A stretch of DNA of 19,433 nt. Source: Candidatus Omnitrophota bacterium (GTDB taxonomy: Bacteria; Omnitrophota; Gorgyraeia; Zapsychrales; Zapsychraceae). Both the position numbers and the translations under genes were made by a program. This document shows positions 1-6,120 of this stretch, one piece after another. Each line of letters starts with the position of its first letter. Position 1 is the first letter of the stretch. The stretch lies in assembly GCA_018399915.1 (NCBI GenBank), contig JAGYNW010000013.1:1-19433 (forward strand), in the 5' to 3' direction. The notes under the pieces were generated by a model. The model did not search any database. It saw only the letters and a list, made by a program, of their open reading frames with translations, and was not told the origin of the DNA.

Positions 1-1
1 A

Positions 2-1018
2 TCAATCGATGATTCGATCGTTTCCGGATTTTTGAAAAAAAGCGTGAAAGCCGAGGGCGAGGCGTTTAAGCGCATGCCGGAGGAAGGAAGTTTTCACTAC
101 ACCAAATGCCAGGACCTTCGGTATGGCGAGAATCCCCATCAGCAAGCGGCTTTTTACCGCACCACCGACGAGCCTTCGGGTTTGGCTGCCAGCAAACAGT
201 TGCACGGCAAGGAGCTTTCTTTTAATAATATCCTTGATCTGAACGCGGCTATTGAAGGGGTTCGTGCCTTCACGGGGCCTGCGGTCTGCATTATTAAGCA
301 TAATAATCCTACCGGGGTAGCTGAGGACAAAGATTTGGCTGCGGCATACAAGAATGCCTGGAAGTGCGATGCTTTATCGGCTTTTGGCGGGATCATTGGA
401 TTGAACCGGAAGGTGGATGTTAAGACAGCCGGGCTTATTAACAAAAGCGGTTTTATGGAATGTGTTGTTGCGCCGTCGTTTGAGAAAGATGCCTTGAAAG
501 TGCTGACGCAGAAGAAAAATTTGCGTTTGATCAAGTTCGATTTTAAAAAAACCAAAGAAAATAAGTTTGATCTTAAACAGGTCTATGGCGGCCTTTTGTT
601 GCAAGAGCGGGATACGCGCAAGATCAATAAAAAAGAGTTGCGCGTTGTTACTCAAAAGAGGCCTACGGAGAAACAAATGGAATCCGCTCTGTTCGGCTGG
701 AATGTTGTCAGAAATGTGAAATCCAATGCGATCATTCTTGTTCAGGGCCGAAAGACCGTAGGGATCGGCTGCGGACAGACATCCCGGGTTGAGAGTGTGA
801 ACATCGCGATCCGTAAAGCCGGTAAACAAGCCAAAGGCGCGATCTTGGTTTCTGATGCCTTTATTCCCAAGACCGATAATGTCGAGCTCGCGGCCCGGGC
901 CGGTATCAAGGTGATCATTCAAACCGGCGGGTCTATCGCGGATAGCGATGTCATTGCCGCCTGTAATAAAGCCGGGATCGCGATGATCATGACCGGGATC
1001 CGGCATTTTAAACACTGA
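2..1018 (+). CDS. purH: PurH, bifunctional AICAR transformylase/IMP cyclohydrolase (5' part missing)
   Basis: This catalyses the last two steps of IMP synthesis: formylation of AICAR with 10-formyl-THF, then ring closure. Only the end of the first domain's tail and the whole AICAR transformylase domain are here. The frame is open to the window edge, so the TTG at 32 is not a real start and the gene begins upstream. Family signatures seen in order are LRYGENPHQQAAFYR, LHGKELSFNNILD, IIKHNNPTGVA (the Lys-His pair is the known catalytic pair of the transformylase), DALSAFGGIIGLNRKVD, GWNVVRNVKSNAI, GIGCGQTSRVESV, SDAFIPKTDNVE and the C-terminal GIRHFKH, typical of complete PurH ends. The stop is TGA at 1016-1018, followed 66 bases later by folC on the same strand, so co-transcription is plausible. 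The enzyme is cytoplasmic. Identification is very secure; nothing can be said about the N-terminal cyclohydrolase domain. Confidence 0.96.
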   Translation, partial: SIDDSIVSGFLKKSVKAEGEAFKRMPEEGSFHYTKCQDLRYGENPHQQAAFYRTTDEPSGLAASKQLHGKELSFNNILDLNAAIEGVRAFTGPAVCIIKHNNPTGVAEDKDLAAAYKNAWKCDALSAFGGIIGLNRKVDVKTAGLINKSGFMECVVAPSFEKDALKVLTQKKNLRLIKFDFKKTKENKFDLKQVYGGLLLQERDTRKINKKELRVVTQKRPTEKQMESALFGWNVVRNVKSNAIILVQGRKTVGIGCGQTSRVESVNIAIRKAGKQAKGAILVSDAFIPKTDNVELAARAGIKVIIQTGGSIADSDVIAACNKAGIAMIMTGIRHFKH

Positions 1019-1069
1019 CCCTCCATTGGCCTGAGGGTTTTCCCCTCATGGGCATTGACGCGCCTGACC

Positions 1070-1076
1070 AAGGTGG
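1070..1076 (+). promoter_or_regulatory. Ribosome binding site deciding the folC start
   Basis: AAGGTGG lies 8 bases before ATG 1085 and favours that codon over the upstream in-frame TTG at 1055. Confidence 0.7.
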
Positions 1077-1084
1077 ATCCCCTT

Positions 1085-2518
1085 ATGAGATATGCTGCTG
1101 CCCGAAAATATGTGGAGTCTTTGGTTAACAATGAAAAGTCTCTGCATCAGTCGGCCCCGCAACACTTTCATTTGACCCGCATTAAAAGGGTACTGAAGGC
1201 CTTGTCTGATTTTCATAAAGATTTAAAGATCGTGCACATTGCCGGTTCAAAGGGAAAGGGATCGGTGGCCGCTATGACGGCCAGTATGCTCAAAGAAGGC
1301 GGCTACACGGTCGGTTTATTTGCCTCTCCGCATATCCAGGATCTCAGAGAAAGGATACGCCTTTTGAAGAAGCCTGTGGCCCCGGAGGTTTCTTCCCCTC
1401 AGCCCTTTTCGGATCTTATTTCTAAGAGGGATTTTGCTCAAGGGGTATCGGTTATCACGCAGCGCATGGAAAATTTGCATCCGCGTGATGATTTCCGGTT
1501 GACCTTTTTTGAATTTATTACGGTTTTGGCGCTTTATCATTTTCACAGGAAAAGAGCAGAAATTGTTATTTTGGAGACAGGCCTTGGTGGCCGTAAGGAC
1601 GCGACCAGTGTGGCTCCGGCAATGATCAGCGTATTAACGGTTATGACCCTTGAACACACCCATATTCTCGGAAATACGATCAGGAAGATCGCCGGTGAAA
1701 AAGCTGCTATTATCAAGAAGACCACACAGGAGGTCGTGGTGGCACAGCAGGCCCCGGAAGCTTGCGAGGTCATTAATCGAAGGTGCCGTACTTGGGGCAT
1801 ACAGCCGTATTACGCACAGAAGCATATCGGCATTGATGTGGTGTCGCGTGATAGACATCGGCAAAGGATCAGGTTATACTATCTGCTTAGACCGGATTAT
1901 GGCTTTTTACCGTCACGTCCTATTGATCTGCCTCTGGCCGGAGAGCATCAGTTAAGCAATGCCAAGGTAGCCCTGGGCATTATCCTCGCCTTGCGCAAAC
2001 AAGGATTCGGTCTAACTAAGACCGCTGTGGCTCAAGGGCTTCAAAGGGTTCACTGGCCTTTGCGTTTTGAGATGGTGCATAGCGCGCCTTTAGTGATCTT
2101 AGACGGGGCGCACACGGTTATCTCGGCGCAGGCCTTGGTTGAAACCGTCAGGGATCTTTATCCGCGCGCCAAAGTAACGCTTGTCCTCGGGATCGCCGCT
2201 GACAAGGATATCGCGGGGATTTGCCGCGCTTTGAATATAATCGCGGATAAGGTGTATTTTACCCGTTTTGCAGGAAAAAGGGCAGCTATGGTCAGCCAGG
2301 CCTTTCTGTCGGAAACATTTAAAGGAAAAGATTGTTTGCGCGTCCGGTCCTTGCCCAAGGCCTTGAGTGCGGCTTTATCAGATACGCGAGCGGATTTAGC
2401 GGACCGGTTGATATTGGTAACGGGGTCGATTTTCCTGGCAAGTGAGGCGCGGATCTTTTTTAAAACAAAAGCCAAGGCTTTAAGCCTTATCGGCATCGGC
2501 GCGAAGAAAAAATCATAA
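1085..2518 (+). CDS. folC: FolC, folylpolyglutamate synthase/dihydrofolate synthase
   Basis: A Mur-ligase-like ATP-dependent enzyme of 477 residues that adds glutamate to folates, and possibly to dihydropteroate. Seen: the P-loop segment HIAGSKGKGSVAAM (about residues 51-64), ASPHIQDLRERIR (80-92), ETGLGGRKDATSV (164-176), LEHTHILGNTIRKIAGEKAA (189-208, including the usual metal-site His), WPLRFE (about 324-329), LVILDGAHT (336-344) and VTGSIFLASEA near the end. I start it at ATG 1085, because AAGGTGG at 1070-1076 lies 8 bases upstream; the frame can be extended to a TTG at 1055 but that has no ribosome site. Two conserved signatures deviate from those I know: GGRLDATN reads GGRKDATS, and DGAHNP reads DGAHTV. 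Length is slightly above the usual 420-450 residues. It sits between purH and mnmE on the same strand. Whether it has one or both activities cannot be told from sequence. Confidence 0.93.
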   Translation: MRYAAARKYVESLVNNEKSLHQSAPQHFHLTRIKRVLKALSDFHKDLKIVHIAGSKGKGSVAAMTASMLKEGGYTVGLFASPHIQDLRERIRLLKKPVAPEVSSPQPFSDLISKRDFAQGVSVITQRMENLHPRDDFRLTFFEFITVLALYHFHRKRAEIVILETGLGGRKDATSVAPAMISVLTVMTLEHTHILGNTIRKIAGEKAAIIKKTTQEVVVAQQAPEACEVINRRCRTWGIQPYYAQKHIGIDVVSRDRHRQRIRLYYLLRPDYGFLPSRPIDLPLAGEHQLSNAKVALGIILALRKQGFGLTKTAVAQGLQRVHWPLRFEMVHSAPLVILDGAHTVISAQALVETVRDLYPRAKVTLVLGIAADKDIAGICRALNIIADKVYFTRFAGKRAAMVSQAFLSETFKGKDCLRVRSLPKALSAALSDTRADLADRLILVTGSIFLASEARIFFKTKAKALSLIGIGAKKKS

Positions 2519-2560
2519 AAAGCATGAGCGATAAAGAGCCGGAAAAGAGTAGATAAAGAT

Positions 2561-3976
2561 ATGGCGAAAACTTTTACCCATTTAGATGATACGATCGCTG
2601 CCATCTCAACGCCCAGCGGCCACGGGGGGATAGGGATCGTGCGTATTAGCGGAAAAGAGGCACTGGCTATCGCGGACAGGATTTTTATCGGGAAGAAAGG
2701 CGGCACGCCTTCGCAGTTTAAAAGTTTTACCGTTCATCTGGGCAACATCGTTGATCCGCCGGAGGTTGGCCCGCACGCGCCTGAGATCATTGACGAGGTG
2801 TTATTGACCGTAATGCGCGGCCCGCACAGTTATACCACAGAAGATATCGTCGAGATAAGTTCCCACGGCGGCAGCGTCTCCTTACGGACTATTTTGAATT
2901 TGGCATTGAGATTCAATGCGCGCTTAGCTGAGCCCGGAGAATTCACGAAACGGGCTTTTTTGAACGGGCGGATTGACCTGGTTCAGGCCGAGGCTGTCCT
3001 TGATATTATTCAATCGAAAACAGACGCCTTTTTAAAGGTAAGCACGCATCAGCTTAAGGGTGAGCTTTCAACGGAATTGGATCATATCCGTTCTGGATTG
3101 ATGGCTGTTTACACGGAGATCGAGGCTTTGGTGAATTTCCCGGAAGATGAGCTGAGCGCCGCGTCTTTAGATGCGATCCGTGACAATATCGCCGGGCAAG
3201 CGCGAAATGTAACAGAGCTTTTAGCCTCCAGCGAGCATGGAAAGATCTTGCGGGAAGGCATTAAGATCGTTATCGCCGGGCGCCCGAATGTGGGCAAATC
3301 TTCTCTTCTCAACGCCTTGTTGAAGCAGCCGCGGGCCATTGTTTCTGAGATCGCCGGTACCACCCGGGACACGATCGAGGAAAACGCCCAGATCCAGGGC
3401 ATACCGTATCAGCTGATTGACACCGCCGGGATCCTGGAACCCCGGGACGTGATCGAAGAGCAGGCTGTGGAACGAAGCCATCGCTATATTCAGGCTGCGG
3501 ACTTGGTCCTGTTTTTGTTCGATATCAATCAATCTATCGCAAAAGACGATCTGGTGCTGACCGAGCAGTTCGCGCGCCAAAATCTTATCGTCATTTTAAA
3601 TAAAAGCGATTTGGATCATAATATCGATAAGGAAAAAGTCCAAGCACTATTCCCCGGGAAAAAAATCCTGGAGATATCGACATTGCACAAAGATTCGGTG
3701 CCGGTGCTGGAGCAAGAGATCTTTGCCAATATTTGGCATGAGACCACTATGGACACACATGGCGTCTTGGTCAGTAATTTGCGGCATATTGAATCATTGC
3801 GCAAATGCGGGCAAGCCTTAGAACGCGCGGGAAAGATCTTTGCCGAAGGCCTTTCGTTAGAGTTTATTTCCGAAGAGATCAAAGAGGCGGTGCGTCATTT
3901 GGATTACATAACCGGACGGGATCTGGATGAAGATCTTTTGGAGACGATCTTTTCCCGTTTTTGTATCGGCAAGTGA
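2561..3976 (+). CDS. mnmE: MnmE (TrmE), tRNA U34-modifying GTPase
   Basis: With MnmG, this GTPase installs the carboxymethylaminomethyl group on uridine 34 of certain tRNAs; it acts in the cytoplasm as a dimer. The protein is 471 residues, full length for the family. The N-terminal folate-binding domain starts with DTIAAISTPSGHGGIGIVRI (9-28), and a helical domain follows. The inserted Ras-like G domain has G1 GRPNVGKSS (240-248), G2 TTRD (267-270), G3 DTAG (287-290) and G4 NKSD (347-350). G5 is poorly conserved (ISTLHKD, about 372-378, where SAK/SAL is usual). The chain ends in FCIGK (467-471), whose Cys is the invariant C-terminal cysteine. ATG 2561 gives the canonical N-terminus, though the ribosome site is weak. 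It begins 42 bases after folC and converges on the cvpA-like gene with a 33-base gap. Confidence 0.97.
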   Translation: MAKTFTHLDDTIAAISTPSGHGGIGIVRISGKEALAIADRIFIGKKGGTPSQFKSFTVHLGNIVDPPEVGPHAPEIIDEVLLTVMRGPHSYTTEDIVEISSHGGSVSLRTILNLALRFNARLAEPGEFTKRAFLNGRIDLVQAEAVLDIIQSKTDAFLKVSTHQLKGELSTELDHIRSGLMAVYTEIEALVNFPEDELSAASLDAIRDNIAGQARNVTELLASSEHGKILREGIKIVIAGRPNVGKSSLLNALLKQPRAIVSEIAGTTRDTIEENAQIQGIPYQLIDTAGILEPRDVIEEQAVERSHRYIQAADLVLFLFDINQSIAKDDLVLTEQFARQNLIVILNKSDLDHNIDKEKVQALFPGKKILEISTLHKDSVPVLEQEIFANIWHETTMDTHGVLVSNLRHIESLRKCGQALERAGKIFAEGLSLEFISEEIKEAVRHLDYITGRDLDEDLLETIFSRFCIGK

Positions 3977-4009
3977 TAGTCGTGCGGATAATCGGGTTTC
4001 TCTCTATTA

Positions 4010-4747
4010 TTAATCATCAATCAGTGTTTGGGTTCTGCCTTTTTGCAGGGAATGTTCATTAACGATCCTGGAAAACTGCATCATCAGGTCTTTATCTTTC
4101 ATGAGTTCCTGTATTTTGGGATTCGTGACCAGGGCAGTGTAGTTTTTCTCTTCGATGAGTTCCTGGATCTCTGGGTCTTCATAAAGGTCCTGGACTTTAT
4201 GATTTGTCAGCAGTTTTTGAAATTTCTCCGATTCCCGGATCTCTTTGAGTGTTTCCGGATCTTCGACCGCGGTTGAGACTTGCTCAAGATTATTGAATAA
4301 AGAGATCCGTTCCCCGATAAAGTATTTGGCTATGCGGTAGGTGTACGAATCTTTCAAGGCCTGTTTGAAGGAAACAAATTTGGGATTTTGAAGAGGGATC
4401 ATGGCAATCAGCAATATCATCAATAAAAGATAAAAACCGCTCCAGGTCACATTGACCAATCCTCCAAGCAAACGGCTGATAGCAGAAAGTTCATCTTCTT
4501 TATTAAAGATTTTACGAAAGAGTTTGATCAGCAGGGAAAAGCAGAAATTGATAATGATTGGCCCCAGGACAGCGATGGCTGCGGCCATAAGGAACTTCTG
4601 TGTCTGGTTGTAATAGAACATGGCGTAGATCCAACATCCTATTAAAGACAGCGGTCCGAGTATGGATTTCAAAAACCCTTTGAAGCAACCGAGAATAAAA
4701 AACACAAAAAAGATACCACCTATGATCCAATCAATGTTATTTTCCAC
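4010..4747 (-). CDS. CvpA-family membrane protein with repetitive C-terminal tail
   Basis: A 245-residue inner-membrane protein. It has about four hydrophobic segments: residues 5-28, 30-46, 50-75 and 92-116. The arrangement, with a first helix IIGGIFFVFFILGCFKGFLK and a glycine in the helix LLGGLVNVTWSGFYLLL, matches CvpA (colicin V production) proteins, whose molecular role is poorly known. The start is GTG at 4747-4745: AAAGGAG (4754-4760 on this strand) lies 6 bases upstream and a promoter lies at 4794-4822. The frame extends to an ATG at 4867, but that codon is upstream of the promoter and gives an implausible leader. The C-terminal third is soluble, highly charged and has repeated segments of the form NHKVQDL, DPEIQEL and NPKIQEL. 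It converges with mnmE. CvpA membership is likely by topology and segment style, not by a catalytic motif. Confidence 0.8.
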   Translation of the reverse strand: MENNIDWIIGGIFFVFFILGCFKGFLKSILGPLSLIGCWIYAMFYYNQTQKFLMAAAIAVLGPIIINFCFSLLIKLFRKIFNKEDELSAISRLLGGLVNVTWSGFYLLLMILLIAMIPLQNPKFVSFKQALKDSYTYRIAKYFIGERISLFNNLEQVSTAVEDPETLKEIRESEKFQKLLTNHKVQDLYEDPEIQELIEEKNYTALVTNPKIQELMKDKDLMMQFSRIVNEHSLQKGRTQTLIDD

Positions 4748-4753
4748 TTTTTT

Positions 4754-4760
4754 CTCCTTT
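4754..4760 (-). promoter_or_regulatory. Ribosome binding site deciding the GTG start of the CvpA-like gene
   Basis: On the minus strand this reads AAAGGAG, 6 bases before the GTG at 4747-4745. It is the strongest ribosome site in this frame. Confidence 0.75.
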
Positions 4761-4793
4761 AAATAGAGGGGCTGTTTTGATCTGTTGGCTAAT

Positions 4794-4822
4794 AGTATAA
4801 CAAAGAGATTTTCAATATTCAA
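4794..4822 (-). promoter_or_regulatory. Sigma70-type promoter of the CvpA-like gene
   Basis: Read on the minus strand: TTGAAT (4822-4817), 17 bases, TATACT (4799-4794), with TG one base before the -10 (extended -10). Predicted transcription start is near 4787, giving a leader of roughly 40 bases that contains the AAAGGAG ribosome site. Seen in sequence; not tested. Confidence 0.65.
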
Positions 4823-4937
4823 TAAAACCGCATCAATTTGTAGAAAATGTGTTGTTGAAAATTGCACAGGGATATTCTTCGGAAAGCACGGGAATTTTAT
4901 GAAAAACAGGAAATTTTTGAAAAAAGCACGATAAAGT

Positions 4938-4966
4938 TTGCTTTTTCAAATAAACTGTATTATATT
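4938..4966 (+). promoter_or_regulatory. Probable sigma70-type promoter for the PilZ genes
   Basis: TTGCTT (4938-4943), 17 bases, TATATT (4961-4966). Transcription would start near 4973, leaving a leader of about 150 bases before ATG 5124. The region is AT-rich, so chance matches are more likely here than elsewhere. Confidence 0.45.
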
Positions 4967-4975
4967 TGAATTGAA

Positions 4976-4987
4976 GAAAACGTTTTC
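4976..4987. promoter_or_regulatory. Perfect palindrome GAAAACGTTTTC, possible operator
   Basis: A 12-base perfect palindrome with a central CG, lying right at the predicted start of transcription from the 4938-4966 promoter. The shape resembles operators of LacI/CcpA-type regulators, but no such regulator gene is in the window. Confidence 0.35.
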
Positions 4988-5123
4988 CTGATTATCATCA
5001 CAACTTTCAATCGTTTTTTTTCTTGCCTAAAAAGAGTTACAGATAGAGACAGCAATAGGTTAAGTTTTTGCAGCACTTTTGAAATTTATCTAAAATCAAT
5101 ATATAAATCAGGTTACAAAAAAT

Positions 5124-5471
5124 ATGAATGAAAACAGAAGAGATGAGAGAGTTTCTTGTTTGGTTCCGATCGATGCGAAGAAAAATGATCCATTTGACAA
5201 AACACGCACCATTGATTTTAGTAAGGGGGGTATAGGGTTAATTGCAAACAATGAGATCAAGGTCGGTCAGGAGATCGTTATGGAACTTGATCTGGAAGCA
5301 GATAATGACCCGGTTTTTGTTGTTGGCAAAGTTAAGTGGGTGACCCCGATCAATGAAGCGCAGCATTACAGGATCGGATTATCTTTTGATGCCGTTGACA
5401 GTGGTTGCAAATCGCGGCTTAACAAGTACTTTGAATCGCACAGCCGGGATACGGATATCGACATAGATTAA
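5124..5471 (+). CDS. PilZ-domain protein 1 (probable c-di-GMP binding)
   Basis: A 115-residue soluble protein that is essentially one PilZ domain. It carries both binding signatures of the family: RxxxR as RRDER at residues 5-9, and D/NxSxxG as DFSKGG at about 31-36. The beta strands IVMELDLE, VFVVGKVKWV and YRIGLSFD follow as expected for the PilZ barrel. Such stand-alone proteins usually act as cytoplasmic c-di-GMP receptors controlling motility, surface attachment or polysaccharide output; the target here is unknown. ATG 5124 is used; the ribosome site is weak (AGG at 5110-5112). A second PilZ gene starts 53 bases after its stop, so the two are probably co-transcribed. With both motifs intact, binding is expected from family knowledge but not shown. 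Confidence 0.88.
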   Translation: MNENRRDERVSCLVPIDAKKNDPFDKTRTIDFSKGGIGLIANNEIKVGQEIVMELDLEADNDPVFVVGKVKWVTPINEAQHYRIGLSFDAVDSGCKSRLNKYFESHSRDTDIDID

Positions 5472-5524
5472 TGGGTTGAAAGCCTTTTGGGTAATAATTT
5501 TATCTTATTGTATGTGAGGTATTT

Positions 5525-5902
5525 ATGGTCAAAGAAATTTCAGGCACAGATGTTTTTCAGGATACGGTTTTATCAGAAGACAGCAGGCTTTTTTCACGTT
5601 TTCCAACCAATTGTCTGGCGACCTACCGGAATTCCACGGATTACAGTGAAGGTGAAGTCTTTTTGAAGAATGCGTCTGCCCAGGGATTGAGTTTTGTTTC
5701 GAAAGATCCCCTGTACATAAAAGATACTATATTAGTAGATGTAGATATTCCTAAAAGCCATAAACCCCTTCATGTCCAGGGAGAAGTTGTCTGGATCAAA
5801 AGAGACGAAGAAGATCTATGGGATATCGGTTTAAAGCTGCATAATACCCGATTAGTGGAGATGTCCCGGCTTTATGATCCACAATCCGGATCGCTTGAAT
5901 GA
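5525..5902 (+). CDS. PilZ-domain protein 2 (probable c-di-GMP binding)
   Basis: A 125-residue soluble protein with a second, divergent PilZ domain. The RxxxR signature reads RLFSR at residues 21-25. The NxSxxG signature reads NASAQGL at about 49-55, followed by the strand pattern ILVDVDI, LHVQGEVVWI and WDIGLKLH typical of the barrel. The arginine motif follows a 20-residue N-terminal extension not present in PilZ protein 1. ATG 5525 is preceded by GAGGT at 5516-5520. It lies 53 bases after the first PilZ gene and 218 bases before the phosphorylase gene, which has its own promoter; I therefore treat the PilZ genes as a separate pair. The two proteins are alike in plan but clearly different in sequence, so any duplication is old. 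Confidence 0.83.
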   Translation: MVKEISGTDVFQDTVLSEDSRLFSRFPTNCLATYRNSTDYSEGEVFLKNASAQGLSFVSKDPLYIKDTILVDVDIPKSHKPLHVQGEVVWIKRDEEDLWDIGLKLHNTRLVEMSRLYDPQSGSLE

Positions 5903-6011
5903 TTCCCCGCGTTTTCCCGGCCCCAAAACCTGTTTGTTAAGGTTGATTCCTTCCTGATTTGAGTAAATAAAATAATCCTTAGAGCAGGCACTTATTGGCT
6001 TTGCGAAGTTC

Positions 6012-6040
6012 TTGACCAAAAACTCCCGTTATGTTAAACT
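6012..6040 (+). promoter_or_regulatory. Sigma70-type promoter of the GH94 phosphorylase gene
   Basis: TTGACC (6012-6017), 17 bases, TAAACT (6035-6040), with TG one base before the -10. The predicted leader to ATG 6121 is about 75 bases. Confidence 0.65.
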
Positions 6041-6055
6041 TTGGAACCTTTGGAA
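6039..6055 (+). repeat. Tandem CTTTGGAA direct repeat at the predicted transcription start
   Basis: CTTTGGAA occurs at 6039-6046 and again at 6048-6055, a 9-base period that overlaps the -10 end and the predicted start point. It could bind a regulator on one DNA face, or be chance. Confidence 0.35.
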
Positions 6056-6067
6056 ATTTTATTAATC

Positions 6068-6083
6068 TAACTGATTGCAGTTA
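6068..6083 (+). promoter_or_regulatory. Inverted repeat TAACTG-N4-CAGTTA in the GH94 leader
   Basis: Perfect 6-base arms around ATTG, within the predicted 5' leader. It may be a regulator site or a short RNA hairpin; there is no U-tract, so it is not a terminator. Confidence 0.4.
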
Positions 6084-6120
6084 AATATTTTTTGTTCCTA
6101 TCGAAAGAGAGACGTTTTAA

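Larger units (their letters stand above)
4748..5123. other. AT-rich divergent intergenic region
   Basis: About 376 bases between the CvpA-like gene and the first PilZ gene, transcribed in opposite directions. It holds the minus-strand promoter (4794-4822), a plus-strand promoter (4938-4966) and a CG-centred 12-base palindrome (4976-4987). I see no credible coding frame, RNA gene or strong terminator in the rest. Confidence 0.6.

Noticed and set aside
374..1015. Open frame of 213 codons on the minus strand inside purH
   Set aside because: It lies fully antisense to a clear, conserved gene and shows no recognisable motif or ribosome site.
2158..2706. Open frame of 182 codons on the minus strand across the folC-mnmE junction
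   Set aside because: It overlaps the coding ends of two conserved genes and has no family features.
4748..4867. N-terminal extension of the CvpA-like gene to an ATG at 4867
   Set aside because: The extension overlaps the promoter at 4794-4822 and has no ribosome site, whereas GTG 4747 has AAAGGAG at ideal distance.
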